Positions 41,923 to 51,578 of a DNA stretch of 64,000 nucleotides are shown piece after piece. A model generated the notes under the pieces. It did not search any database, was not told the origin of the DNA, and was given only the letters and a program-made list of their open reading frames with translations. The stretch's first letter is position 1; each line of letters opens with the position of its first letter. The stretch covers positions 1-64,000 of the forward strand of contig CATOSZ010000014.1 in assembly GCA_951812805.1 (NCBI GenBank). Direction: 5' to 3'. Source of the DNA: an uncultured Alphaproteobacteria bacterium. GTDB lineage: Bacteria; Pseudomonadota; Alphaproteobacteria; GCA-2731375. The position numbers and the translations under genes are program-made.

Positions 41923-43998
41923 ATGACCGAGACCGATCCCATACGAGCGGGCGGGCGACAGCCGACGCTCGCCGTGCTGATCGCCTTGATGGTCGTGACG
42001 GTTATGGCATTCGACTACCTCGCGCCGCTCGGCGTGGCGGGTGGTGTGCCCTATATCTTCGCCGTTCTGCTCGCCATTCGGACCGGTCGGCTGCGCTGGG
42101 TCGTTGCGACGGCCGTCGTTTGCAGCCTGCTGACATTGGTCGGCCTGCTCTATTCGCCGGACGCGGGGGGAACGTCGTGGTGGAAAGTGCTGGTCAATCG
42201 CGGCCTTGCCATTCTGGCGATCTGGGCTGTGGTCGGCTTCACTGTCGAGCGCCTCGGCGATGAAGAGGATCGGCGCCAGCTGCCGACGGCGCTCGCCGCC
42301 TCGGTCGGCTTCATCGGCACGTTGCTGATCATCGTGACGACCTGGCTGCTGCTGGCCGAGATCGAGAAGCTGAACGCCATTACCGCCGCGCAGCGCGATT
42401 TGTTCGAGGCACGCCCGCGGATCGCCAGCCTGCACAAATCCCTCGCCGCCACGGCGCGTTCCGCCAGTGAGAGCGGTCAAAGCGAATGGTGGGGCCGGCA
42501 TCGGCGCTCCGACGTCCTGCTGACCGAGGAATTTTCGCGCGTGCGCGCGGCGCTCCAAGTTCTCGATCCCGACGGTGAACTCGATATCGCTTGGATCGCG
42601 CTGCGCCCGACCCGGCACGAAACCACCGCGCTCGAGCGTTTGGCCAATGGCGACGCGGCGATGGCGAAGACGTTGCTGGCGGACCCGGCCTATCGCCGCG
42701 ACCTCAAACGCTTCGACCGTGAAGTCGAAAACTTCTTCGTCGCCACCTCCGTCGTCTCCCGCCGCCAGGAGGCGGCTTGGGAGAAGGAGACGACCCTGGT
42801 CGCGGTGTTCGCGGCCGGCGCCATCTTGCTGACGATGCTGTTGACGATCGTGTCGCTCTTCCAGATGTCGCGATGGCGGCGGGTGGAGGCGGCCTATGTA
42901 ACGCGGCTGCGCGACAGCGAAGTCCGCGGCAGGTCGATTCGCGAGCAATCGATCGGCTATGTCGCCCTGGTCTCTCCGAACGGGCGGACGCTCGATGTGA
43001 ACGAGAGCCTGCTCGCCGCGACGGGCCGCGACATGACCCAGATCCGCGATATGCCGTTCTGGGACGCCTTCTGGGAAGGGGAAAACGCAGGCGAGGTCGA
43101 GGCGGCGCTCACCAGTGCGGCTGAGGGGGACATCGTCCGTTTCGAGTGTGTTCTGAAAGTCTCTGGCCATGGCGACATCGCCGTCGACGCTACGGCCAAG
43201 CCGCTTCGTGACGACATCGGCCGACCGACCGGCGTCCTTTTCGAGGGGCGGGACGTCACCGAACAACGCGCCGCCGCCGCCCTTCTGCAGCGGCGCACCC
43301 AGGAACTGGAGGAACGCAATCGCGACCTCGACGATTTCACCCATGTGGCCTCGCACGATCTGCGCTCGCCTCTGCGCGCGATCGACAATTTGACCAAGTG
43401 GATCGACGAGGACCTGGGAGAGGGCCTAAGCGGCGATTCCCGCCAGCACATGGATCTTCTGCATGGCCGCATTCAGCGGATGGACCGGTTGCTCGACGAT
43501 CTTCTCGAGTATGCCCGCGCCGGACGCGAGACCAGCGCCTTGGGCACGGTCGAGGCGCAGCCTGTCGTCGAAGGGACGATCAACACCATCGACGTGCCGG
43601 AGGGGTTCGTCGTCGAGGTGGCAGGCACTGCCGATCCCTTCGAGGGCTATGCGACGCCTTTTGCAACCTGCATCCGAAACCTGATCGACAACGCCCTCAA
43701 GCACCACGACAGTCCGAACGGTCGGGTCGACGTCGCCATTTCGGACGATGCTGACCAGGTCCAAATCGCCATCGCAGACGACGGCCCCGGTATTCCGCCG
43801 GAGCATCAAGAGCGTATTTTCACCATGTTCCAGAGGCTGCAGAGCCGCGATACGCGCGAGGGCAGCGGCGTCGGTCTCGCCCTGGTGCGCAAGCTGGCCG
43901 ATCGCCATGGCGGCCGGATTTCCGTCGCTTCGAGCCCGGGGGAGGGTGCGACCTTTACCTTGAGCTGGCCCAAGCAGGCGATTGTCGCCGGAGCCTGA
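41923..43998 (+). CDS. Membrane sensor histidine kinase with PAS domain
   Basis: A 691-residue sensor kinase. It has several N-terminal membrane helices (residues about 17-120), a further helix near 125-150, an extracytoplasmic or helical segment to about 290 and another helix (AVFAAGAILLTMLLTIV). A PAS-like domain follows (GYVALVSPNGRTLDVNESLLAATG). The phospho-acceptor is His478 in VASHDLRSPLRAIDNL, and the ATPase has NLIDNALKHHD, DDGPGIPPEH and GSGVGLALVRKLAD. No response regulator is adjacent, so this is an orphan kinase here. Its stop TGA directly abuts the reversed stop of ureG (TGATCA). Confidence 0.92.
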   Translation: MTETDPIRAGGRQPTLAVLIALMVVTVMAFDYLAPLGVAGGVPYIFAVLLAIRTGRLRWVVATAVVCSLLTLVGLLYSPDAGGTSWWKVLVNRGLAILAIWAVVGFTVERLGDEEDRRQLPTALAASVGFIGTLLIIVTTWLLLAEIEKLNAITAAQRDLFEARPRIASLHKSLAATARSASESGQSEWWGRHRRSDVLLTEEFSRVRAALQVLDPDGELDIAWIALRPTRHETTALERLANGDAAMAKTLLADPAYRRDLKRFDREVENFFVATSVVSRRQEAAWEKETTLVAVFAAGAILLTMLLTIVSLFQMSRWRRVEAAYVTRLRDSEVRGRSIREQSIGYVALVSPNGRTLDVNESLLAATGRDMTQIRDMPFWDAFWEGENAGEVEAALTSAAEGDIVRFECVLKVSGHGDIAVDATAKPLRDDIGRPTGVLFEGRDVTEQRAAAALLQRRTQELEERNRDLDDFTHVASHDLRSPLRAIDNLTKWIDEDLGEGLSGDSRQHMDLLHGRIQRMDRLLDDLLEYARAGRETSALGTVEAQPVVEGTINTIDVPEGFVVEVAGTADPFEGYATPFATCIRNLIDNALKHHDSPNGRVDVAISDDADQVQIAIADDGPGIPPEHQERIFTMFQRLQSRDTREGSGVGLALVRKLADRHGGRISVASSPGEGATFTLSWPKQAIVAGA

Positions 43999-44630
<632 letters not shown>

Positions 44631-44634
<4 letters not shown>

Positions 44635-45320
44635 GAGCGGAACAGCCTCGTGTATTGCGTCTCGTGACGCAGGGATGAGAGATCGACCATGAGGGTCGCG
44701 CTGCCGAGATCCTCCGGCCGCCTGGCGTGGGCAATTGCTGCCGTGTCGTGGATGGCCGGTTCCAGCCGGGCGAGGGCGCGCTGGCCATCGGTCTGGCCGA
44801 TCGCCATCAGCCGTTGGGCGGCGTGCACCTGGTTGGCGGCGAAGGCCTGCAGATAGGCCGGCACCGTGGCCACGACGTCGAGGCCGTGCACGCCGGCGGC
44901 AATGCCGACGGCGATCGGCAGCGTCGTCGGGACTTCCGCCGTACCCAGGTCGGCGATCAGGCGGGCGAGGCGGGTATCCGGCCAGGCGGCCTGCACCGTC
45001 GCCAGGAATGCCGCGCCCTGGGCCGTCGTCTCCAGGCCGAGTTCGGCGCTGCCCCGCATAGCGGCCGAGAGTTCCGCCAGACCCCGCAACGCGTCCTCGT
45101 CGTCGCAGGTTTCCCACGCCGCGGCGAGGAAGCTGGCGTCGAGGCGGCCGGAGCCGAAGCGCAAGACCGCGTCGATCCAGTCGATCAGCGTCTCCAGATC
45201 GTTCACCCGGCCCGCCTCCACCGCCTGTTCCAGGCCATGGGAATAGGCGTAGCCGCCGGTCGGAAAGGCCGGCGACAGCCAGCTTTGCAGGCGCAGCAGG
45301 GTGTGGGTTTCAAGCGTCAT
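44631..45320 (-). CDS. ureF: Urease accessory protein UreF
   Basis: A 229-residue UreF. The N-terminal pattern LLRLQSWLSPAFPTGGYAYSHGLEQAVE is diagnostic. UreF bridges the urease-UreD complex and UreG, and acts in GTPase activation control. The ATG at 45320 lies inside the end of ureE (11-bp overlap) and fits the family start; the in-frame text before it (TIIIITITT) is the poly-histidine coding region of ureE read in another frame and is not part of UreF. Confidence 0.96.
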
Positions 45321-45789
45321 GATCGTCGTCGTGATCGTGATGATGATGATGGTGGCCGCCGCCGTAAGCACCGCCCTCGGGCTGGAACGGCGCCGTGATC
45401 ACGCGGGTTTCGGCGCCGAGGCCGCGGGCCATTTCCTCGATCACGTGATCGGGACGGATCCGCAGCACGCCCGCGCCGATCTCCGTCGCGAGATGGCGAT
45501 TGCCGAGGTGCCAGGCGATGCGGGCGAGATGTTCGGCTGACGCGGCACGGATCTCCAGCACCGGTTCCGCCGCCGCCCGGACCAGCAGCCAATGGCCGTC
45601 CGCCAGTTCCAGGCCGTCGCCGTCGGCCATGGCGACGGCCTTCGGCAGGTCCAGCAATACGGCCTCGCCGGCGTCGGTCTCGAGCCGCCGGCGGCGGCGA
45701 TGGCGCGTGTCGTAGTCGAGGGTCAAGTGGCCCGCCGCCGTTGCCGCCGGCCAGGCGCCCGCGCCCGCATGTCGGATGGCGCGCCGCAT
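45310..45789 (-). CDS. ureE: Urease nickel metallochaperone UreE
   Basis: A 159-residue UreE. The peptide-binding N-terminal domain includes LTLDYDTRHRRRRRLETDAGEAVLLDLPKA, and the metal-binding domain has AWHLGNRHLATEI. The C-terminus ends in a His/Asp-rich tail (GGGHHHHHHDHDDDHDA) that should bind several nickel ions; such tails occur in some UreE proteins. It overlaps ureC by one base and ureF by 11. Codons for the tail fall in the overlap just before ureF. Confidence 0.96.
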   Translation of the reverse strand: MRRAIRHAGAGAWPAATAAGHLTLDYDTRHRRRRRLETDAGEAVLLDLPKAVAMADGDGLELADGHWLLVRAAAEPVLEIRAASAEHLARIAWHLGNRHLATEIGAGVLRIRPDHVIEEMARGLGAETRVITAPFQPEGGAYGGGHHHHHHDHDDDHDA

Positions 45790-47501
45790 CAGAACAGGAA
45801 GTAGCGCTGCGCCATGGCCAGGACCTCGGCCGGTTCGCAGGTCAGCAGGCGGCCGTCGGCGCGCACTTCATAGGTTTCGGGGTCGACCTCGATATCGGGC
45901 GTCAGTTCGTTCAGCTTCATCGAGGCCTTGGAGATGCCGCCCCGCGTGTTTTCCACCGCGAGTGTCGGCTTCGCCAGGCCGAGTTGGCCGTCGATGCCGG
46001 CCGCCTGCGCGGCCTGGCTGACGAAGCTCACCGCGCTCGCCGCCCGCGCTCCGCCGAAGGCGGCGAACATCGGGCGCATGTAGGTCGGCTGCGGCGTTGG
46101 GATCGAGGCGTTGGGATCGCCCATCACGGCGGCGGCGATCGAACCGCCCTTCAGCACCAGGTCCGGCTTCACCCCGAAGAAGGCCGGCTGCCAGAGACAG
46201 AGATCGGCGAGCTTGCCGACCTCGACGGATCCGACATGGGCCGCGATGCCGTGGGTGATCGCCGGGTTGATGGTGTATTTGGCGATGTAGCGCCGGGCGC
46301 GCAGGTTGTCGTTGTCGCCCCGTTCGCCGGCGAGCGCGCCGAACTGGCGTTTCATCTTGTCCGCGGTCTGCCAGGTGCGGATCAGGACCTCGCCGACCCG
46401 GCCCATGGCCTGGCTGTCGGAGGCGATCATCGAGAAGGCGCCGAGGTCGTGCAGGATATCTTCCGCCGCGATGGTTTCCTTGCGGATCCGGCTCTCGGCG
46501 AAGGCGACGTCCTCGGGGATGCGCGGGTCCAGGTGGTGGCAGACCATCAACATGTCCAGATGCTCGTCCACCGTGTTCACCGTGAACGGCCGGGTCGGAT
46601 TGGTCGAGGACGGCAGCACGTTGGAAAGCCCGCAGACCTTGATGATGTCCGGCGCGTGGCCGCCGCCCGCACCTTCGGTGTGGAAGGCGTGAATGGTGCG
46701 GCCCTTGAAGGCCTGAATCGTATTCTCGACGAAACCGGATTCGTTCAGGGTGTCCGTGTGGATCAGCGTCGGCACGTCCATCTCGTCGGCAACGCCCAGG
46801 CAGCAGTCGATCGCCGCCGGCGTGGTACCCCAATCCTCGTGCAGCTTCAGGCCGCAGGCCCCGGCCTCGACCTGTTCGACGAGGCCGGCGGCCTCGCTGG
46901 CGTTGCCCTTGCCGAAGAAGCCGAGGTTCATCGGGAAACCGTCGGCGGCCTGCAGCATGCGGGCGATGTGCCAGGGGCCCGGCGTACAGGTCGTGGCGTT
47001 GGTCCCCGTTGCCGGGCCGGTGCCACCGCCCATCATCGTGGTAATGCCGGAATGCAGCGCCTCGTCGATCTGCTGGGGGCAGATGAAATGGATGTGCACG
47101 TCGAGCCCGCCGGCGGTCAGGATCTTGCCCTCGCCCGCGATCGCTTCCGTGCCCGGTCCGATGACGATATCGACGCCCGGCTGTACGTCCGGATTACCGG
47201 CCTTGCCGATGGCCACGATGCGCCCGTCCCGAATGCCGACGTCCGCCTTCACCACGCCCCACCAGTCGAGGATCAGCGCGTTGGTGACGACCGTATCGAC
47301 GGCGCCGTCCGCCCGCGTCGCCTGGCTTTGACCCATGCCGTCGCGGATGACCTTGCCGCCGCCGAACTTGACCTCCTCGCCGTAAAGGGTGCGGTCCTCC
47401 TCCACCTCGATGAACAGTTCGGTGTCGGCCAGGCGGACCTTGTCGCCCACCGTCGGGCCGTACATGTCGGCATAGGCCTTGCGGCTGATGACATGCGCCA
47501 T
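45789..47501 (-). CDS. ureC: Urease alpha subunit (catalytic)
   Basis: A 570-residue urease catalytic subunit. The carbamylated nickel-bridging lysine is Lys219 in GLKLHEDWGTT. Nickel ligands and flap are in LDVHIHFICPQQ and LMVCHHLDPRIPEDVAFAESR. It hydrolyses urea to ammonia and carbamate in the cytoplasm. It overlaps ureE by one base and follows ureB after three. All hallmark residues are present and the length is normal, so the enzyme should be active when its nickel chaperones are made. Confidence 0.98.
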   Translation of the reverse strand: MAHVISRKAYADMYGPTVGDKVRLADTELFIEVEEDRTLYGEEVKFGGGKVIRDGMGQSQATRADGAVDTVVTNALILDWWGVVKADVGIRDGRIVAIGKAGNPDVQPGVDIVIGPGTEAIAGEGKILTAGGLDVHIHFICPQQIDEALHSGITTMMGGGTGPATGTNATTCTPGPWHIARMLQAADGFPMNLGFFGKGNASEAAGLVEQVEAGACGLKLHEDWGTTPAAIDCCLGVADEMDVPTLIHTDTLNESGFVENTIQAFKGRTIHAFHTEGAGGGHAPDIIKVCGLSNVLPSSTNPTRPFTVNTVDEHLDMLMVCHHLDPRIPEDVAFAESRIRKETIAAEDILHDLGAFSMIASDSQAMGRVGEVLIRTWQTADKMKRQFGALAGERGDNDNLRARRYIAKYTINPAITHGIAAHVGSVEVGKLADLCLWQPAFFGVKPDLVLKGGSIAAAVMGDPNASIPTPQPTYMRPMFAAFGGARAASAVSFVSQAAQAAGIDGQLGLAKPTLAVENTRGGISKASMKLNELTPDIEVDPETYEVRADGRLLTCEPAEVLAMAQRYFLF

Positions 47502-47504
47502 GGT

Positions 47505-47822
47505 TCAGCCCTCCTCGTCCAGTGGGCCCATCACGGCCGAATTGAAGCCGACGATGCGCCGTGCGCCGCCATAGGGCACCAGGTCGACCTCGCGGCTTTG
47601 TCCCGGCTCGAAGCGGACGGCGGTACCGGCCGGAATGTCGAGCCGGTGGCCGCGCGCCGCCGCCCGGTCGAAGTCGAGGGCGGCATTGGTCTCGGCGAAA
47701 TGGTAGTGGCTGCCGACCTGTACGGGCCGGTCGCCCGTGTTGGCGACGGTGAGCGTGATCGCTTCCGCGCCGGCGTTCAGGGTGATGTCGCCATCCGGCG
47801 TGATGATTTCTCCGGGGATCAT
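47505..47822 (-). CDS. ureB: Urease beta subunit
   Basis: A 105-residue beta subunit, of standard separate-subunit size. It has MIPGEIITPDGDITLNAG, then NTGDRPVQVGSHYHFAETNAALDFDR and IPAGTAVRFEPGQ, all conserved. It packs against UreC in the (alpha beta gamma)3 assembly. Eleven bases separate it from ureA, and three from ureC. Confidence 0.97.
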   Translation of the reverse strand: MIPGEIITPDGDITLNAGAEAITLTVANTGDRPVQVGSHYHFAETNAALDFDRAAARGHRLDIPAGTAVRFEPGQSREVDLVPYGGARRIVGFNSAVMGPLDEEG

Positions 47823-47833
47823 GGACGGTTCTC

Positions 47834-48136
47834 CTAGCGGATCGGCGTGTGGACGGTGACGAGCTTGGTGCCGTCGGGGAAGGTCGCCTCGACCTGGACG
47901 TCGTGAATCATTTCGGCGATGCCCTCCATCACCTGGTCGCGGCGGAGGACCCCGGCGCCGCCGGCCATCAGCTCCGCCACGCTCCGCCCGTCGCGCGCGC
48001 CCTCGACGACATAGTCGGTGATCAGCGCCACGGCCTCCGGGTGGTTCAGCTTGACGCCGCGTTCCAACCGCCCGCGGGCGACCATCGCGGCCACGGAGAC
48101 CAGCAGTTTCTCGCGCTCGCGCGGGGTGAGATGCAT
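47834..48136 (-). CDS. ureA: Urease gamma subunit
   Basis: A 100-residue gamma subunit. MHLTPREREKLLVSVAAMVARGRLERGVKLN and DYVVEGARDGRSVAELM are the family hallmarks. I chose the ATG at 48136, with AGGGAGGACCG just upstream; the longer frame adds text not found in the family. It follows ureD after 25 bp. It is a structural subunit of urease with no catalytic residue. Confidence 0.97.
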   Translation of the reverse strand: MHLTPREREKLLVSVAAMVARGRLERGVKLNHPEAVALITDYVVEGARDGRSVAELMAGGAGVLRRDQVMEGIAEMIHDVQVEATFPDGTKLVTVHTPIR

Positions 48137-48161
48137 CGGCGGTCCTCCCTCGAGGTTTCGG

Positions 48162-49013
48162 TCAACAGTTCCAGACGCGCGGCAGCCGTGCGGGCAGCCC
48201 ACCGGCGTCCCGGCGCAGTCGGGCGATAAGTGCCGTCAGGCGCCGCTTCATGGCCGCGGGATCGCTATCCAGCAGACGGCAGAGCAGGAGGCCGGACACC
48301 AGCCCGGCGCCGCCGGCCTCGCCGACGATTTCGCGCACACCGTCGAGATGGCGCTCGGCATCGGGGACGGCCAGCAGCACGCTCGCCATGGCCCGGGCGC
48401 CGGCGAAGGTCGCGCCGCGTGCCATGACGGCGGCGATATCGTCTTCCAGATACAAGGTGTCGGCCCAGACCAGTCGGCCCGCGCGACGGACCCGCCAGGA
48501 ATCGTGCAGCAAGCCCCGGGTGATCCGCTCCCCCGAGGCCAGACGGCCGAACACCAGGCTTTCGACGGCGAGCAGGCGCGCCTCGGCGGCGAGGTCGATC
48601 TCCAGCCGGCGGCGCAGCCGGGCGCCCTCGAACACGATGGTCTCCTGCGGCAGCCACTCCGCCCAGGCGCCCGCTCCGACGCTGAACCTGGTCTCCACCC
48701 GCGCGTCGTCGTCGAGCGCGCGGTAGATCCGTTCCGCGGCCTGCGTGGTGAACAGCGCGCGGGCGCCGTCGGCGACGTCGAGTTCGGCCGACCAGCGGTC
48801 CCCGCCGGTCAATCCGCCGGCGGTGTTCAACAGTACGGCCTGGTCGATGTCGCCCCGCTCGACATGGGGAAACAGCACCCGGCCGGGACTGCGCTGATAG
48901 AGCGTCGCCAGGCCCGTCGAAGCGAAGCCGACATGGACCCGGCCGTCGGACCGGTTCAGCTCCGCGTCGCGGGCAGGCACCCTCGGCTCAGACGGTGAGA
49001 TATCGGCGTACAT
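48162..49013 (-). CDS. ureD: Urease accessory protein UreD
   Basis: A 283-residue UreD/UreH. Family segments are RSPGRVLFPHVERGDIDQAVLLNTAGGLTGGDRW and FTTQAAERIYRALDDDARV. UreD binds apo-urease and recruits UreF and UreG for nickel loading. The start at 49013 overlaps the urtE coding end by 26 bp, so it is coupled to the urea transporter genes. It heads the urease part of the run. Confidence 0.95.
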   Translation of the reverse strand: MYADISPSEPRVPARDAELNRSDGRVHVGFASTGLATLYQRSPGRVLFPHVERGDIDQAVLLNTAGGLTGGDRWSAELDVADGARALFTTQAAERIYRALDDDARVETRFSVGAGAWAEWLPQETIVFEGARLRRRLEIDLAAEARLLAVESLVFGRLASGERITRGLLHDSWRVRRAGRLVWADTLYLEDDIAAVMARGATFAGARAMASVLLAVPDAERHLDGVREIVGEAGGAGLVSGLLLCRLLDSDPAAMKRRLTALIARLRRDAGGLPARLPRVWNC

Positions 49014-49683
49014 CGGCCTCCACCAGCTCGTCTCCCCGGCCCTGGGCGACGACTTCGCCCCGTTCCAGGACATGGAAGCTGTCGGCCAATGCGCGGGCGA
49101 ACTCGAAATACTGCTCGACCAGCAGAATAGCCATGTCTCCGCGTTCCCGCAGCAGAACGATCACCCGCTCGATGTCCTTGATGATTGAGGGCTGGATGCC
49201 CTCCGTCGGCTCGTCCAGGACCAGCAGGCGGGGCCGCATGACCAGCGCGCGGCCGATGGCGAGCTGTTGCTGTTGTCCACCCGACAGGTCGCCGCCGCGC
49301 CGGCCCAGCATGTCGTTCAGCACGGGAAACAGCTCATAGACCTCGTCCGGCACGAATCGCGCGCCGCGCGGCGCCGAGGCGATGCCCGTCTTCAGGTTCT
49401 CTGCCACGGTCAGGCGAGGGAAGATCTCGCGGCCCTGGGGGACATAGGCGATGCCGCCGCGCGCGCGCTTGTGCGCCGCCTGGCGGGTGATGTCGCGGCC
49501 TTCCCATTCGATGCGCCCACCGCTCACCGGCTGCTGGCCGACGATGGCGCGCAGCAGGCTGGTCTTGCCGACGCCGTTCCGCCCCATGACGCAGGTGACC
49601 TTCCCCACCTCGGCGTCCAGCGTCACCCGGCGCAGCGCCTGGCTGGCACCGTAGTGCAGATCGATGGCGTCGACCTTCAGCAT
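48988..49683 (-). CDS. urtE: Urea ABC transporter ATP-binding protein UrtE
   Basis: A 231-residue ATPase of the branched-chain amino acid/urea type. Walker A is GRNGVGKTSL, the signature is LSGGQQQQLAIGRAL and Walker B is LLVLDEPTEGIQPS. With UrtD it powers urea import by UrtBC. The genes urtA-E followed directly by ureD identify the cargo as urea. It is separated from urtD by three bases. Confidence 0.95.
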   Translation of the reverse strand: MLKVDAIDLHYGASQALRRVTLDAEVGKVTCVMGRNGVGKTSLLRAIVGQQPVSGGRIEWEGRDITRQAAHKRARGGIAYVPQGREIFPRLTVAENLKTGIASAPRGARFVPDEVYELFPVLNDMLGRRGGDLSGGQQQQLAIGRALVMRPRLLVLDEPTEGIQPSIIKDIERVIVLLRERGDMAILLVEQYFEFARALADSFHVLERGEVVAQGRGDELVEADVRRYLTV

Positions 49684-49686
49684 GCT

Positions 49687-50457
49687 TCAGCGTCCCAGAT
49701 AGACATCGATGACGCGCTCGTCGTTCTGCATTGCGTCCAGCGTGCCTTCGGCCAGCACCCGGCCTTCGTGCAGCACGGTGACCGGGGCCTCCAGGTCGCG
49801 GACGAAGGCCATGTCGTGCTCGACCACGATGACGGAGCGGGTGCGGGCGATCTCCTTCAGCAGGGTCGCGGTCTGCGCCGTCTCGGCGTCGGTCATGCCG
49901 GCGACCGGCTCGTCGACCAGCAGCAGATCGGGTTCCTGCATGACCAGCATGCCGATCTCCAGCCACTGCTTCTGGCCGTGGCTGAGGGTGCCGGCGATCT
50001 CGTCGCGCACGTCGGTGAGGGCGATGGTCTCCAGCACCGCCTCGATCCGCTCGCGCTGCGTGGCCGTCAGGCGGGCGAAGAGGGTGGCGAAGACCCCGCG
50101 CTCGGCCTTCAGGGCCAGCTCGAGGTTGTCGAACACGCTGTGGCTTTCGAACACCGTCGGCTTCTGGAACTTGCGGCCGATGCCGAGGTTGGCGATCGCC
50201 GCCTCGTCCAGTTTCGAGAGGTCGACGTCGCCCTGGAAGAAGATCTCGCCGCTGTCGGGTCGGGTGAGGCCGGTGATGACGTCCATCAGGGTCGTCTTGC
50301 CGGCACCGTTGGGGCCGATGATCGCGCGCAGCTGCCCGACGTCGAAGACCAGGCTCAGATTGTCGAGGGCGCGGAAGCCGTCGAAACTGACCGTGATGCC
50401 GTCGAGATAGAGGATCTGCTCCTCCCGCATCGCGGAGCCGCCGATGATATTAGTCAT
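49687..50457 (-). CDS. urtD: Urea ABC transporter ATP-binding protein UrtD
   Basis: A 256-residue ATPase. Walker A is GPNGAGKTTL, then GIGRKFQKPTVFESHSVFDNL, signature LSHGQKQWLEIGMLVMQ and Walker B LLLVDEPVAGM. The LSHGQKQW variant of the signature is typical of UrtD. It overlaps urtC by 8 bp, so translation is coupled. Confidence 0.95.
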   Translation of the reverse strand: MTNIIGGSAMREEQILYLDGITVSFDGFRALDNLSLVFDVGQLRAIIGPNGAGKTTLMDVITGLTRPDSGEIFFQGDVDLSKLDEAAIANLGIGRKFQKPTVFESHSVFDNLELALKAERGVFATLFARLTATQRERIEAVLETIALTDVRDEIAGTLSHGQKQWLEIGMLVMQEPDLLLVDEPVAGMTDAETAQTATLLKEIARTRSVIVVEHDMAFVRDLEAPVTVLHEGRVLAEGTLDAMQNDERVIDVYLGR

Positions 50458-51574
50458 CGCCGGCCTCCGCGGTTGCCGGCTTCAACGCCGGGCGGGCTGA
50501 CGGTTTCGGCCAGCGGCCCGCGACGGCGCGCAGCAGGCCGGCGATACCCTTCGGCAGGAACAGGGTGGAGACGATGAACAGTCCGCCCAGCACGAAGAGC
50601 CAGGCGTCCGGCAGCGCGCCGGTGAAATAGGTCTTGGCATAGTTGATGGCGAAGGCGCCCAGCGCCGCGCCCCAGAGCGTGCCACGGCCCCCGACGGCGA
50701 CCCAGATGACGATCTCGATCGAAATGGCCGGCGCGAACTCACTCGGGTTGATAATGCCGACCTGCGGCACGTAGAGGGCGCCGGCGAGACCGGCCAGCAT
50801 GGCGGAGACGGTGAAGACGAAGAGCTTGTAGTGCTCGACCCGGTAGCCGAGGAAGCGGGTTCGTGCCTCGGCGTCGCGAATGCCGGCCAGCAGGCGGCCG
50901 AGCTTGGAGGTGGTGATGGCGCGCGAGAGCAGGTAGCCGAAGCCGAGCGCTAGAGCGGAGGCGACATAGAGCGCGTTGCGCATCCCATCGCTCTGCAGGT
51001 CGAAGCCCAGCAGCTCCTTGAAGTCGGTCATGCCGTTGTTGCCGCCGAAGCCCATGTCGTTGCGGAAGAAGGCGAGCATCAGGGCGAAGGTCATGGCCTG
51101 GGTGATGATCGAGAGATAGACCCCGGTCACCCGGCTGCGGAAGGCGAACCAGCCGAGCGTGAAGGCGAGCGCGCCCGGCACCAGAAAGACCAGCAGGGCG
51201 GCGAGGGGGAACATGTCGAGGCCGTGCCAGTACCAGGGCAGTTCCTTCCAGTCGAGAAAGACCATGAAGTCGGGCAGGGTGGGGTGGCCGTAGACGCCGC
51301 GATCGCCGATGCCGCGCATCAGGTGCATGCCCATGACATAGCCGCCGAGCGCGAAGAAGGCGCCGTGGCCGAGGCTGAGGATGCCGCAAAAGCCCCAGAC
51401 CAGGTCAACGGAGATGGCGAGCAGCGCGTAGCAGAGATACTTTCCGAGCAGGCTGACGACATAGGTCGGCACGTGGCCGACGCTCTCGGGCGCGAGCGCG
51501 AGATTGGCGAGCGGGACCAGCACCGTGGCGAGGCCGAGCGCGATCAAAAAGAGGACGGTTTCGCGGCTGAACAT
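50450..51574 (-). CDS. urtC: Urea ABC transporter permease UrtC
   Basis: A 374-residue inner-membrane permease with about ten helices. It shows the Urt/Liv permease features, LLGKYLCYALLAISVDLVWGFCGILSLGHGAFFALGGYV and VGGRGTLWGAALGAFAINYAKTYF. It forms the channel with UrtB. Four bases separate it from urtB. Confidence 0.95.
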   Translation of the reverse strand: MFSRETVLFLIALGLATVLVPLANLALAPESVGHVPTYVVSLLGKYLCYALLAISVDLVWGFCGILSLGHGAFFALGGYVMGMHLMRGIGDRGVYGHPTLPDFMVFLDWKELPWYWHGLDMFPLAALLVFLVPGALAFTLGWFAFRSRVTGVYLSIITQAMTFALMLAFFRNDMGFGGNNGMTDFKELLGFDLQSDGMRNALYVASALALGFGYLLSRAITTSKLGRLLAGIRDAEARTRFLGYRVEHYKLFVFTVSAMLAGLAGALYVPQVGIINPSEFAPAISIEIVIWVAVGGRGTLWGAALGAFAINYAKTYFTGALPDAWLFVLGGLFIVSTLFLPKGIAGLLRAVAGRWPKPSARPALKPATAEAGDD

Positions 51575-51578
51575 CGCC

